Shown here: one piece after another, positions 45,464-54,854 of the stretch | Numbering within the stretch: position 1 is the first letter of the stretch | Layout: every line of letters begins with the position of its first letter | Source of the DNA: Hyphomicrobiales bacterium | Lineage (GTDB): Bacteria > Pseudomonadota > Alphaproteobacteria > Rhizobiales > Beijerinckiaceae | DNA: 64,000 bases | Assembly (NCBI GenBank): GCA_025351165.1 | Contig: JANXWK010000005.1 | Location: 87,468 to 151,467 of the forward strand | Reading direction: 5' to 3' | The notes under the pieces: model-generated | Told to the model about the DNA's origin: nothing | Databases searched by the model: none | The model's input: only the letters and a program-made list of their open reading frames with translations | Translations under genes and position numbers: made by a program

Positions 45464-46426
45464 CTATTCAACCTGTGTCATAATCAGCTGCTTAAGCGCG
45501 TTCAGGTCTTTTGTAAAACCACGTATGCCTTCGCTTAGTTTTTCAACAGCCATAGCGTTCTCATTAAACTGAAAACGAAAATTATTTTCCAGCAGGGCAG
45601 GCGTAGTTTTGCTGGACACTGTTAAAAGGCTTTTATCCAGCCTGACATCAAGTTTTCCATAGTCATTTGCAAGATCTGATAGCAGATTTGGTGCAATTGT
45701 CAGGCGGTCGCAGCCAGCAAGCTCTTCAATTTCTTCAACATTTCGAAATGATGCACCCATGACAACAGTTTCATAGCCATGAGTTTTGTAATAATTGTAG
45801 ATTGTTTTTACAGATAATACCCCTGGATCGGTATATCTTGTATAAACTTGACCAGTTGTTTTTACATGCCAGTCTAAAATTCTGCCAACAAAAGGTGATA
45901 TTAAAAATGCATTGGCCTCTGCTGCAGCAATTGCCTGCTCCAAAGAAAAAAGTAGCGTTAAATTACAGTCTATATCTTCTTTTTGTAGTATTTCTGCAGC
46001 TTTAATCCCTTCCCATGTTGCGGCAAGTTTAATTAATACACGGTCTCGTGCAATACCTCGGGAAGCGTAATCAGCAATAAAGGCACGGGCTTTTGCAAGG
46101 CTGGCCTTTGTATCAAAAGACAAATCTGCATCAACTTCAGTTGATACACGCCCTGGCACTATTTTTGTCAGTGCAGCACCAAAACTAACAGCAAGTCGAT
46201 CACAAATTGCATTGATCTGTGCAGTTTTGTCACCGCCATATGTTTTACCCCAATGCACAGCCTCGCTCACAAGCTCTGCATAGGCTGGCATTTGTGCCGC
46301 TTTTAAAATAAGGGTAGGATTTGTGGTGCAATCGGTTGGTTTAAAAACACGTATGCTTTCCATATCGCCCGTATCTGCGACAATAACAGTATGCTGTTTC
46401 AGCTGATCAAGTTTAGATAGGCTCAC
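45464..46426 (-). CDS. tal: Transaldolase (TalB type)
   Basis: Pentose-phosphate enzyme transferring a dihydroxyacetone unit from sedoheptulose 7-phosphate. The 320-residue classic form has TDCTTNPTLILKAA, KIVPGRVSTEVDADLSFDT, the Schiff-base Lys in RVLIKLAATWEGIKAA and the CNLTLLFSLEQAIAAAEA segment. It overlaps the 3' end of the HAD-phosphatase gene by 14 bases; coupled with it. Confidence 0.95.
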   Translation of the reverse strand: MSLSKLDQLKQHTVIVADTGDMESIRVFKPTDCTTNPTLILKAAQMPAYAELVSEAVHWGKTYGGDKTAQINAICDRLAVSFGAALTKIVPGRVSTEVDADLSFDTKASLAKARAFIADYASRGIARDRVLIKLAATWEGIKAAEILQKEDIDCNLTLLFSLEQAIAAAEANAFLISPFVGRILDWHVKTTGQVYTRYTDPGVLSVKTIYNYYKTHGYETVVMGASFRNVEEIEELAGCDRLTIAPNLLSDLANDYGKLDVRLDKSLLTVSSKTTPALLENNFRFQFNENAMAVEKLSEGIRGFTKDLNALKQLIMTQVE

Positions 46427-47150
46427 GCGATGTTACCTTTCCCAAAAACACACTTAAATCATCTGTAATGAAATCTACGTGAGTAGGATTTCCAGTTGTT
46501 TTTTCCCACTCTTCCCGATGATCTTCATGTCCCAGTTTTGGTATAACCAGAACTGTAATCATGCCAAACTCATGGGCAGGTTTAAGATTTTTTTCCAGGT
46601 CCTCAAACATGACAGATTTATAAGGATTGATATTATTTTCGTTGAAAAACCGTTCATAGGTTTGTGGATCAGGTTTTGGTACATAATGCCCAGAGACTAT
46701 ATCATATATAGTGTCAAAATGATGCAGAATGCCCAGCTTTTCTGCTGTTGCTCTTGCGTGAGCCTTGGAGCCATTGGTTAAAATAAACTTGCGTCCAGAA
46801 AGCCGGCCTATCGCATCAGATAATTCATGGTCAGGTTTGAGATGAGACCTGTCAATATCATGGGCAAATCTAAGAAAGTCATGGGGATCAATACCATTTT
46901 CATTCATTAGGCCATGCAGAGTTGTGCCATATAACTGATAATAGTATTTTTGTAACGCCCGTGCTGATAAGCCATCTACTCCCAGTAGATTCATTACATA
47001 AAGCGTTATCTGATGATCTATACGCGGCCACAGGTCTGAATCTGCTGGATAAAGGGTGTTATCAAGATCAAATACCCAATTATCTATATCCTTGAACGCA
47101 GTTGCTACATTAAGATTACGCGATACTGTAACTTTTTGATTTACGTTCAT
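46413..47150 (-). CDS. HAD-superfamily hydrolase, pyrimidine 5'-nucleotidase family
   Basis: A 245-residue phosphatase related to yeast SDT1/PHM8. HAD motif I is WVFDLDNTLYPAD (nucleophile and acid Asp), motif II is ILTNGS, motif III Lys in YVPKPDPQTY, motif IV FEDLEKNLKPA. The family dephosphorylates pyrimidine mononucleotides. In other Hyphomicrobiales it stands directly downstream of argB, as here (69-base gap). Confidence 0.92.
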   Translation of the reverse strand: MNVNQKVTVSRNLNVATAFKDIDNWVFDLDNTLYPADSDLWPRIDHQITLYVMNLLGVDGLSARALQKYYYQLYGTTLHGLMNENGIDPHDFLRFAHDIDRSHLKPDHELSDAIGRLSGRKFILTNGSKAHARATAEKLGILHHFDTIYDIVSGHYVPKPDPQTYERFFNENNINPYKSVMFEDLEKNLKPAHEFGMITVLVIPKLGHEDHREEWEKTTGNPTHVDFITDDLSVFLGKVTSREPI

Positions 47151-47219
47151 TTGACAAGGTTCTGTTTCAAAAATTCATTCCAGGATGTGAACTCTCTCAC
47201 ATAAATCACAACAAAGCTT

Positions 47220-48116
47220 TTATCGTCTGATTAATGTACCAGAGCCATGGTCAGTCAGAAGTTCCAGCAGAACAGAATGCGGTACTTTACCATCCAGAAT
47301 AACAACGCCTTCAACACCTTGTTCAATGGCATAAATGCATGTTTCAATTTTTGGAATCATTCCACCTGTTGCAGTACCGTCTGCAATAAGGCGGCGCGCT
47401 TCATCAACTGTCAGTTCTGGGATAAGGTTTTTGTTTTTATCCAGAACACCAGGCACATCTGTCAGTAGAAGCAGGCGTTTGGCTTTCATAGCACCAGCAA
47501 TGGCACCAGCAAATGTATCTGCATTGATATTATAGGTTAGTCCATCCATGCCACGAGCCACAGGCGCGAGAACGGGTATGATTTCCGCCTTTAAAAGATC
47601 ATCAAGCACAGCCCGGTTAACCGTTTTTGGCTCTCCAACAAATCCAAGATCAACAATTTTTTCGATGTTACTATCTGGATCAACTTCAGTACGGGAGACC
47701 TTTTGTGCAATGACCATATCGCCATCCTTGCCGCAAAGCCCAACAGCTTTACCACCCTCGGCTGAAATATAGCTTACAATCTGTTTGTTGATGGAACCAG
47801 CAAGCACCATCTCAACAATGTCAATGGTTGCCTGATCAGTCACACGAAGCCCAGCTTTGAACTGTGATTCAATACCAAGTTTATTCAGCATGGCACCAAT
47901 TTGTGGGCCACCCCCGTGGACAACAATAGGAAATACACCAGCCTGTTCAAGCAGGACTATGTCCTCGGCAAAATCTTCAGCAGCAGCAGGGTCGCCCATT
48001 GCATGGCCGCCATATTTTACAACCACAACCTGCTGGTCATAGCGCTGCATATGAGGCAGCGCTTTAATCAGGGTTTCAGCCTGCGTGTGAACATCTGGAA
48101 GCTTAATGTCTGTCAT
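47220..48116 (-). CDS. argB: Acetylglutamate kinase
   Basis: Second step of arginine synthesis: phosphorylates N-acetylglutamate. The 298-residue enzyme has [57 protein letters not shown] and [10 protein letters not shown], all conserved. Normally in this order argB is next to engB (yihA); here the DUF423 gene and a toxin-antitoxin pair lie between them. Confidence 0.96.
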   Translation of the reverse strand: MTDIKLPDVHTQAETLIKALPHMQRYDQQVVVVKYGGHAMGDPAAAEDFAEDIVLLEQAGVFPIVVHGGGPQIGAMLNKLGIESQFKAGLRVTDQATIDIVEMVLAGSINKQIVSYISAEGGKAVGLCGKDGDMVIAQKVSRTEVDPDSNIEKIVDLGFVGEPKTVNRAVLDDLLKAEIIPVLAPVARGMDGLTYNINADTFAGAIAGAMKAKRLLLLTDVPGVLDKNKNLIPELTVDEARRLIADGTATGGMIPKIETCIYAIEQGVEGVVILDGKVPHSVLLELLTDHGSGTLIRR

Positions 48117-48315
48117 AGGAGCGCTCTGTCAGTTTTGTAATAAGGTTTTATTGCTTTAGCTGAGTAAGATTTGAAACAAAAGCTGATTTTTTTATAAACC
48201 AATTTATGTCAAATTAAGTTATAATTAAATAGTAGGACAAATTAACCCATTGCGTTTATTTCGTTTGTAACACATTTAGCAGTCATGTATCATGTAAAAT
48301 AAGGAGGATAAAAAC

Positions 48316-48774
48316 ATGTTAGCTCTCCTCAATCAGGATTACGCACCAATTATAGCAAACGAAACTGAGGCTGCTATCGCAAGAAACGCTGCAGATAAAC
48401 TTGTAACCGTTGCACATGCAAATCAAGATATAACGCTTCATGTTGAAGGAGCGAGCCACATAAGCGTTCCACTACCTGCCAAAGCTGTCCACTTGATGCT
48501 ACGTGTACTTTTGGCTATGGCAGACAGACAGCCTGTATCTGTCGTTCCTTCAGAAACAGAATTTTCTACTAAACAAGTTGCTGATTTTCTTAACGTATCT
48601 CGTCCATATGTTTGTAAATTAATTGATAATCAACAGCTACCTGCCAGATTAGTTAATCGGCACAGGAGAGTGAAATTTTCTGATTTAGTTGCGTTTGAAA
48701 AAACGTCGCAGAAAGAACGCTATGAAGCTTTGGCCGAAATGGCGCGCGAAGCTAAGAATCTTGGCCTCGAATGA
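48316..48774 (+). CDS. HTH antitoxin (excisionase-type DNA-binding) of a PIN-domain pair
   Basis: A 152-residue protein whose C-terminal half (about 82-128) is a MerR/excisionase-type HTH: FSTKQVADFLNVSRPYVCKLIDN, shown here in part as QVADFLNVSRPYVCKLI, followed by RHRRVKFSDLVAFE. The N-terminal half looks helical and may bind the toxin. A strong AAGGAGGA ribosome-binding site lies 7 bases before ATG, and its stop overlaps the toxin start (ATGA), the classical toxin-antitoxin order. The protein probably represses its own operon. Confidence 0.85.
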   Translation: MLALLNQDYAPIIANETEAAIARNAADKLVTVAHANQDITLHVEGASHISVPLPAKAVHLMLRVLLAMADRQPVSVVPSETEFSTKQVADFLNVSRPYVCKLIDNQQLPARLVNRHRRVKFSDLVAFEKTSQKERYEALAEMAREAKNLGLE

Positions 48775-49361
48775 TTTCTACATTCACAGTATTTATTGAT
48801 GCGAATGTATTTTACGGGCATAGGCTTCGTAGCTTAGTCATGTATCTTGCTCAAACAAAAATGTTTCGAGCGCGATGGAGTGAAAAAGTCCACGATGAAT
48901 GGACTAGAAATCTTGCACATAACAATAAAATCGATATTTCTAAACTTGGTAAAATTCGTACTCTTATGAATACTGCTGTACCCGACGCCAGTGTAACTGG
49001 CTATGATATGTTAGAAAACTCATTTGAGTTGCCTGACCCAGATGACAAGCATATACTTGCCGCCGCAGTTTTAACCCGCGCAGATCTTATTATGACATTT
49101 GATGTAAAAGACTTCCCAGCAGATATTCTTGAGCCATTGAGGCTAGCAACTATACATCCAGATATTTTTTTACAAGATTGCTTTGGTATTTCTAAGCCAT
49201 TATTTATTGATGCTGTTCAAAAAGATTTTGCACATTACATTGATCCCAATCTAAAATTCTTAGATTATGTTGAAGGCTTTCGCAAAGCAGGTGTACCAGA
49301 AACAGCAAATCTCATAAATGAGCTGCGTGTAGTAATAGAGACAGAGTCGAACTCAATTTAA
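48771..49361 (+). CDS. PIN-domain toxin (VapC-like ribonuclease)
   Basis: A 196-residue protein of the PIN fold. The acidic residues of a magnesium-dependent nuclease are visible: Asp10 in VFIDANVFYG, Glu in HDEWTRN, Asp in PDPDDKHILAAA and Asp in IMTFDVKDFP. Family relatives paired with excisionase-type HTH proteins are usually annotated as PIN-domain toxins. It is longer than classic VapC, with about 60 extra C-terminal residues of unknown role. Its 3' end overlaps the convergent DUF423 gene by 9 bases. Confidence 0.85.
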   Translation: MISTFTVFIDANVFYGHRLRSLVMYLAQTKMFRARWSEKVHDEWTRNLAHNNKIDISKLGKIRTLMNTAVPDASVTGYDMLENSFELPDPDDKHILAAAVLTRADLIMTFDVKDFPADILEPLRLATIHPDIFLQDCFGISKPLFIDAVQKDFAHYIDPNLKFLDYVEGFRKAGVPETANLINELRVVIETESNSI

Positions 49362-49745
49362 TCGAACATTTTTCGATACAGCAGAACAAATCGCAAGCCC
49401 TGCCCAGCCAAGCATGATTAAACCCCCACCAACAGGCGCTGCCATTGGAAAAAGGGAAGTGCTTGCGAGCACTCGTAATGTTAAATCACCACAGAACAGT
49501 GCAACACCTAAAATCAGCACAGAAACAGCATTTGCGCCCCAGCGCATGGGCATAAGGTGCAAGCGACGTGCAACTGTTACCGCTATAATGGCAGGGGCGT
49601 GGAACAGCAAAAACTGCCCCGCAGTCTGCAGGCTGTTGGCGCCACCCATATGCGCTGCCATTGCTAAAGCTACGGTACCCAATAGCCCCATTAAAGCAGC
49701 AATGACCATGTGAATTTTAGATGCAGTTAAAAAAGCAAAGCTCAT
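49353..49745 (-). CDS. DUF423 family membrane protein
   Basis: A 130-residue protein with four hydrophobic helices, matching the YgdD/DUF423 family: AALMGLLGTVALAMAAH, FHAPAIIAVTVAR, VLILGVALFCGDLTLRVL and APVGGGLIMLGWAGLA. Function unknown. It overlaps engB by 4 bases (ATGA) and is the last gene of the rpmH-yidC-engB operon as read here. Confidence 0.9.
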   Translation of the reverse strand: MSFAFLTASKIHMVIAALMGLLGTVALAMAAHMGGANSLQTAGQFLLFHAPAIIAVTVARRLHLMPMRWGANAVSVLILGVALFCGDLTLRVLASTSLFPMAAPVGGGLIMLGWAGLAICSAVSKNVRLN

Positions 49746-50404
49746 ATCAGCTTAACGCCCTTTTCAAGTAGCAGCTGCGCAATAGCTGCACGCATCTCAG
49801 CAATACCAGAGCTGTTATCGCTGGAGGTCAGCAGAACCTCAGGATAGGCTGCAGGACGCTTCACGAGTGCAGCTAAGGTTTCTGTACGCCTTGTTTCAGC
49901 CTCCCCTGCGCGTAGCTGATCTGTTTTTGTTAAAACGATCTGGTAGGACATGGCAGATTTATCCAGCAGATCCATAATACTTGTATCAACTGGTTTAAAA
50001 CCATGACGACTGTCTACCAGCACATAAACACGTGCCAGATTTGCCCGCCCACGCAGATAATCCTGCACAAGCTCACTCCAGTCTGCAACCTTCTGCTTGC
50101 TGACAGCTGCATAACCATAGCCTGGCATATCAACAAGTGTAAGCTGTTTGCCTAGTGTAAAAAAATTAAGCTGTTGTGTTCGCCCTGGCGTGTGTGATGT
50201 GCGGCATAGTGTTTTACGGCCTGTCAGCGCATTAACCAAGCTGGATTTTCCGACATTTGAGCGGCCTGCAAAGGCAATTTCAGCCGTTTCCATAGGCGGC
50301 AGATTATCGCTTTTGGCCGCTGCCCAGATAAAGTCTGATTCTCTTGCAAATAGCAGCCGGCCACGCTCAGTCAGGTCATCATCTTGTAAATCAGGAGTGG
50401 TCAC
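49742..50404 (-). CDS. engB: Ribosome biogenesis GTP-binding protein EngB/YihA
   Basis: Essential GTPase for assembly of the 50S subunit. G1 GRSNVGKSSLVNAL, G2 segment SHTPGRTQQLN, G3 VDMPGYGYA, G4 TKTD, G5 TSSDN are all present in 220 residues. Overlaps yidC by 4 bases and DUF423 by 4 bases, a tightly coupled operon. Confidence 0.96.
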   Translation of the reverse strand: MTTPDLQDDDLTERGRLLFARESDFIWAAAKSDNLPPMETAEIAFAGRSNVGKSSLVNALTGRKTLCRTSHTPGRTQQLNFFTLGKQLTLVDMPGYGYAAVSKQKVADWSELVQDYLRGRANLARVYVLVDSRHGFKPVDTSIMDLLDKSAMSYQIVLTKTDQLRAGEAETRRTETLAALVKRPAAYPEVLLTSSDNSSGIAEMRAAIAQLLLEKGVKLI

Positions 50405-52230
50405 GCGGAAACTTTCTTCTTGAACATTCCACGCATATTATCCCAAAGCTCAACCTTGACACCATTTTTTTTCATTATGAGATATTGCTGGGCAACAGAC
50501 AGCAGGTTGTTCCAGGCCCAGTAAATAATGAGCCCTGCTGGGAAAGCACCCATCATAAACGTAAAAATAATTGGCATCCAGCCAAAGACTGATTTTTGAA
50601 CAGGATCAGTCGGCTCAGGATTCATTTTCATCTGCACCCACATGGTGATGCCCATAATAACTGGCCAAATACCAAGGTGAAAATATTGCCCCAATACTGG
50701 AATATGCGTTACATCATAAGGAATAAGGCCAAATAGCGTGAATATATTGCTTGGATCTGGTGCAGCAAGATCCTTTATCCAGCCAAAAAATGGCGCATGA
50801 CGCATTTCAATTGTAATAAACAGCACTTTATAGAGAGCAAAAAATACTGGAATTTGCAGCAGAACTGGCACACAACCAGAAACAGGATTGATTTTTTCAT
50901 CCTTGTAAAGCTTCATCATGGCCTGCTGTTGAGCAAGCTTGTCGTCTTTTGTACGCTCCTGAAGCTCTTTTACACGCGGCTGAATCGCCTTCATTCTTGC
51001 CATGGATTCGTAAGATTTATTTGCAAGTGGGAAAAACAGCAGTTTTACCAAAACAGTAATTATAAGTATTGTAATACCAAAATTACCCACAAGATGATAA
51101 ATATAGGTCATAACCTGAAAAAGCGGTTTGGTTATGAAATAAAACCAGCCCCAGTCAACCATCAGATCAAACTGCTTGATTTTCTCACGCTCCCCATATG
51201 CATTAATGGTTTTAACTTCTTTAGCGCCTGCAAACAACTTTACAGAATGGGTTAAAGTGTCATTGGATGCAATTGTTGAAGCTTCAAACATTGCAACTGT
51301 TCGGTACGTAGGACGATTGCCGCCATCTACTGCAATAATGCCGTTAAATGGTTTTGTCTGGTCTGGTATAAGGGTTGTAGCCCAATACTTGTCTGTAAAA
51401 CCCAACCATCCACCATAAGACTTTTCAAAATTCTTGACCTTGGCCTTTTCTGCATCCTTGTAGGCAACTTCCTGTAACCCAGCATCTCCAACAACCCCAA
51501 CAATGCCTTCAAACAAGACTGCAAATCCAGCTGTAACTGGCGTGCCAATGCGACTAATAGATCCATAAGGTGCAAGTGTAACAGGTGCAGCGGTTGTATT
51601 TTCTACACTATCATCAATTTTAAACAGAAACTCACTGTCAACGCTTATTACGCGCTTGAACTTAAGGCCTTTTCCATTGTCGTAGGTAAGTGTCAACGGC
51701 TGGGAAGGTGTTAATTTATCGCCTTCAGCCTTCCATTCAGAACGCAGTTCGGGCGCCAAAACGCCGCTGCCATTAGCAGGCAACCAGCCAAAATAAGCAA
51801 AGTAAGGGTCCGCTGATCCCTCAGGATCAAGCAGTGCAATGTTATTACTTTTGGGATCTACGGTCTCGCGGTAGTTAACAAGTGTCAGATCGTCAATAAT
51901 GCCTCCCTTGAGAGAGACAGAGCCGTTCAGACTTGGTGTTTCAATCTTGATTCTGGATGACAGCGCCAGAGCAGTTTTGCGATCAACAACAGCTGATGGC
52001 GCTAAAACAGAGGGAATCAGGCTGGCCTGACTTGAGGCTTGCACAGTTTGACCTCCAGCCATTTGTCCAGACGGCTGTGTTTTGGTGGCAGCCTCTGCCT
52101 GGAGGGCAAGCTGGGCCTTACGCTGCATTTCCATCTGTGGACCCGCATAAAAATACTGCCAGCCAAGGAAAACAATTGCAGACAGAACAATTGCAAGCAG
52201 CATGTTCTTGTTGTCGGTAGAGGGCGTCAT
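50401..52230 (-). CDS. yidC: Membrane protein insertase YidC
   Basis: Inserts and folds inner-membrane proteins, alone or with SecYEG. The 609-residue protein has an N-terminal helix (10-28), a long periplasmic domain (about 80-370, with NNIALLDPEGSADPYF), then the conserved five-helix core (VGNFGITILIITVLVKLLFFP, MARMKAIQPRVKELQER, VSGCVPVLLQIPVFFALYKV) and a positively charged tail. Directly downstream of rnpA (16 bases). Confidence 0.96.
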   Translation of the reverse strand: MTPSTDNKNMLLAIVLSAIVFLGWQYFYAGPQMEMQRKAQLALQAEAATKTQPSGQMAGGQTVQASSQASLIPSVLAPSAVVDRKTALALSSRIKIETPSLNGSVSLKGGIIDDLTLVNYRETVDPKSNNIALLDPEGSADPYFAYFGWLPANGSGVLAPELRSEWKAEGDKLTPSQPLTLTYDNGKGLKFKRVISVDSEFLFKIDDSVENTTAAPVTLAPYGSISRIGTPVTAGFAVLFEGIVGVVGDAGLQEVAYKDAEKAKVKNFEKSYGGWLGFTDKYWATTLIPDQTKPFNGIIAVDGGNRPTYRTVAMFEASTIASNDTLTHSVKLFAGAKEVKTINAYGEREKIKQFDLMVDWGWFYFITKPLFQVMTYIYHLVGNFGITILIITVLVKLLFFPLANKSYESMARMKAIQPRVKELQERTKDDKLAQQQAMMKLYKDEKINPVSGCVPVLLQIPVFFALYKVLFITIEMRHAPFFGWIKDLAAPDPSNIFTLFGLIPYDVTHIPVLGQYFHLGIWPVIMGITMWVQMKMNPEPTDPVQKSVFGWMPIIFTFMMGAFPAGLIIYWAWNNLLSVAQQYLIMKKNGVKVELWDNMRGMFKKKVSA

Positions 52231-52246
52231 TTAATATCCATGTTAG

Positions 52247-52678
52247 TTAAAAATCAGCATTGCGTGATGGTTTAGCAGAGGATCGAGCACGATGCACCCC
52301 CTCAAAAGCAGATCTAAGCTCATTTATTAAAATTGTGAAATCAAGGCGCAGGATGGTATCACGCCCTATCAGCACGTAATCAAAACTGGGCTGGGCAGGA
52401 TTACCCTCAAAAAATAGAGGGGTAAGAATAGAAATGGCACTTTTCAGCCTGCGCTTTATTCTGTTGCGCTGCACGGAATTACCAGCTTTTTTTGTAACAG
52501 TGTAACCTAATCGTGCACATTGAGCTGCCGCAACATATGTGAAATCAGTGTCAGCAGAAGGTTTTTTTACCAAATCCTCAGTACGCTGGCGCGCTTGAAG
52601 CGTAAAGTTGGGAGTTACCCATCTTTTTCCTTTTGCACAGTTCAGGAAGTCGGCACGTTTTTTTAGGCGCTCAACCAT
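52247..52678 (-). CDS. rnpA: Ribonuclease P protein component
   Basis: Protein subunit of the tRNA 5'-maturation ribozyme. The RNR motif is clear in KAGNSVQRNRIKRRLKSAI, after RLGYTVTKK, and the family RADFLNCAKGKRWVTPNF N-terminus is present. I start at ATG 52678 (VERLKKRADF); an upstream M at 52702 adds an uncharacteristic leader. Between rpmH and yidC, the universal order. Confidence 0.94.
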   Translation of the reverse strand: MVERLKKRADFLNCAKGKRWVTPNFTLQARQRTEDLVKKPSADTDFTYVAAAQCARLGYTVTKKAGNSVQRNRIKRRLKSAISILTPLFFEGNPAQPSFDYVLIGRDTILRLDFTILINELRSAFEGVHRARSSAKPSRNADF

Positions 52679-52710
52679 GCAGGCAACTATGAATTCCTGC
52701 ATATGGCAGA

Positions 52711-52845
52711 CTATGCAGAAAGTTTTGCACGACCCTTTGCACGGCGGTTTGCGATAACTCTACGGCCACCAACAGTTGCCATACGTGCACGAAAACCATG
52801 ACGACGCTTGCGCACCAGTTTGGATGGTTGATAAGTCCGCTTCAT
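52711..52845 (-). CDS. rpmH: 50S ribosomal protein L34
   Basis: A 44-residue highly basic protein: [20 protein letters not shown] start, then [18 protein letters not shown] and an AKLSA end, which is the complete L34 sequence. First gene of the rpmH-rnpA-yidC-engB operon; the stop is 32 bases before the rnpA start. Confidence 0.97.
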   Translation of the reverse strand: MKRTYQPSKLVRKRRHGFRARMATVGGRRVIANRRAKGRAKLSA

Positions 52846-53070
52846 GATACTAGGCCCCTTGAGATTGCTCAGCCTAAACGGCGTGATGCAAATCTAGAAA
52901 ATTATGTAATTATTCAAGCTATGCCTATGTGGCACTCATTTAGAAAAGTCAATCCAGACTAGGAAAAACTTTGAATATTAGTGCGAATTTAGGTTTTAAT
53001 TTTCTCTGTTCTACAGAGCTTCTTGGTTTTGCCCTTTGATTTGAATAAAAAACCAGTTTAATCAGATAAG

Positions 53071-54495
53071 ATGGATACTGAAATTCAAAAAAAATGGTTT
53101 GGCGTTTCAAAAAAGCTGCTTATGCTAACCATCATTTTTGTAATGCTAGCAGAGGTACTTATATATGTACCCTCAATCGCGCAGTTTCGTAATAATTGGT
53201 TGGGAGATAGGCTGGCAGCTGCCCGTATTGCAGCCTTGGTTATTGAATCTTCACCTTCGCAATCCATGCCAGACACTACAATACAGCAGATGCTGCAACT
53301 CCTGCAGGCAAAAACAATTACTCTGAAAATGGGTGGTACAAGACGACTCCTGGGTGTTAGCAATACGCCGCCCATGATTGACCGCCAGTTTGATCTGCGT
53401 AATCCAGATTTGCTGACATCAATCAGCGAGACATTTGATACAATATTTGCAGTTGGGTTACGCACCCTTAACATTATGGGGCCAGCTCCCATGGGCGGAG
53501 ACTTTGTTGATATTGTAATTGAAGAAGCACCATTAAAGCAGGCAATGCTGGATTATTCGATAAATATTTTGCTGGTTTCGCTTATAATTTCATCAACAAC
53601 GGCGGCACTTTTATATCTTGCACTGCGCTTGATCATTATAGCGCCAATGTCCCGTATTTTATACACTATTAATAATTTTGCTAAAGATCCTGAAAAGCCA
53701 GGTCATTTGATTGCGCCAACAACAACTAATGATGAACTAGGTCTTGCAGAGCTGGCACTTTATAAAATGCAGGCAACGATTTCAACACAGTTCAAGGAAA
53801 AGCAGCGTCTGGCCGCTTTAGGCCTTGCAGTATCAAAAATTAACCATGATTTACGCAACATGCTTGCCTCGGTGCAGCTTTTTTCAGATCGCTTGGCAGA
53901 TTTACCCGATCCAACGGTGCAACGTTTAGCTCCAAAGCTTATGTCAGCATTAAATAGAGCCATCCACTTTTGTGAATCTACTCTGTCTTTTGGTAAAGCC
54001 AGTGAAACAGAGCCAAAACCGGAACATTTTAGACTGGCTGGTTTAATCAATGACGTGCGAGAAGTGCTAAGTGGCAATAACATGGACTGGCAGATCAATG
54101 TTCCAGATGATTATACAGTTTATGCTGATCAGGAACACCTCTTTCGAGTTTTTACCAATCTTTTAACTAATTCAATTTTAGCTGTAAAATCTGTCGCTTC
54201 CCCCTGCATTAACATCCTTGCAAAATCAGAAAATGGGCTTCTAAGTATAAATATCTGTGATAACGGATCTGGCATTCCAGAAACCATGAAGCCCAGACTG
54301 TTTCAGGCATTTAATGGCTCTGGTAAAACAGGTTCAACTGGTCTTGGGCTGGCAATAGCAGCCGAACTTGTTAAAGCCAACCACGGGACAATTAAACTGG
54401 CAGAGGCTGAAAAAGGCACGTGTTTTAAGATAATGCTGCCAATTCATCCTGTTTCTTTTACTGTACCTTCTTACCGTCCTTATCAATGCTCTTGA
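53071..54495 (+). CDS. Sensor histidine kinase (orphan)
   Basis: A 474-residue membrane kinase: TM1 about 17-36, a periplasmic domain, TM2 about 165-188, a HAMP-like linker, then a dimerisation domain with the phospho-acceptor His in SKINHDLRNML and a HATPase domain with N-box FTNLLTNSILAV, G1 CDNGSGIPE and G2 STGLGLAIAAE. No response regulator is adjacent, so its partner is unknown; relatives beside c-type cytochromes exist in this order. Its 3' end overlaps the convergent cytochrome c gene by 38 bases. A hairpin CTCTG-TTCTA-CAGAG lies upstream at 53004-53018. Confidence 0.92.
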   Translation: MDTEIQKKWFGVSKKLLMLTIIFVMLAEVLIYVPSIAQFRNNWLGDRLAAARIAALVIESSPSQSMPDTTIQQMLQLLQAKTITLKMGGTRRLLGVSNTPPMIDRQFDLRNPDLLTSISETFDTIFAVGLRTLNIMGPAPMGGDFVDIVIEEAPLKQAMLDYSINILLVSLIISSTTAALLYLALRLIIIAPMSRILYTINNFAKDPEKPGHLIAPTTTNDELGLAELALYKMQATISTQFKEKQRLAALGLAVSKINHDLRNMLASVQLFSDRLADLPDPTVQRLAPKLMSALNRAIHFCESTLSFGKASETEPKPEHFRLAGLINDVREVLSGNNMDWQINVPDDYTVYADQEHLFRVFTNLLTNSILAVKSVASPCINILAKSENGLLSINICDNGSGIPETMKPRLFQAFNGSGKTGSTGLGLAIAAELVKANHGTIKLAEAEKGTCFKIMLPIHPVSFTVPSYRPYQCS

Positions 54496-54841
54496 GATAA
54501 GCCACGATGCTGTCAATCTCGCTTTCCTGTTTCAGGCCAGCATAAGCCATCTTTGTCCCTGGAATTTTCGCTTTGGGGTCTTTTATATAGTCACGGAAAG
54601 TTGCTTCATCCCACACGATTCCAGAATTTTTGTTGGCTTCCGAATAATTATATCCTTCAATTGTACCAGATTTACGTCCAATTAAACCGTTTAACTGAGG
54701 ACCCACACCATTTTTTGCGTTTTCTCCAATTTGATGGCAAGCACGGCATTTGTTAAAAACTTTTTCACCTGCTGCTGCATCTTGAGCGATGGCAGAACTG
54801 GTTTGCATTAAAATAACAGCGGCAAGAAGATAAAACTTCAT
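54458..54841 (-). CDS. Cytochrome c, class I (c2/c550-like), periplasmic
   Basis: Small soluble electron carrier. A signal peptide (cleavage after AIA 17-19), the haem site CRACH (Cys32, Cys35, His36), GPQLNGLIGRKSGT, YSEANKNSGIVW and the Met ligand in PGTKMAYAG give a complete class I fold of about 108 mature residues. I start at ATG 54841, with GAGGAA 9 bases upstream. It follows thrC by 13 bases but could have its own promoter inside it. It may feed a terminal oxidase, in line with nearby SURF1. Confidence 0.94.
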   Translation of the reverse strand: MKFYLLAAVILMQTSSAIAQDAAAGEKVFNKCRACHQIGENAKNGVGPQLNGLIGRKSGTIEGYNYSEANKNSGIVWDEATFRDYIKDPKAKIPGTKMAYAGLKQESEIDSIVAYLKSIDKDGKKVQ

Positions 54842-54854
54842 TGTAAAATTTCCT

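Noticed and set aside
52846..53070. Replication origin or dnaA boxes near rpmH
   Set aside because: No TTATCCACA clusters or dnaA gene; rpmH-yidC linkage alone is not evidence of an origin in this order.
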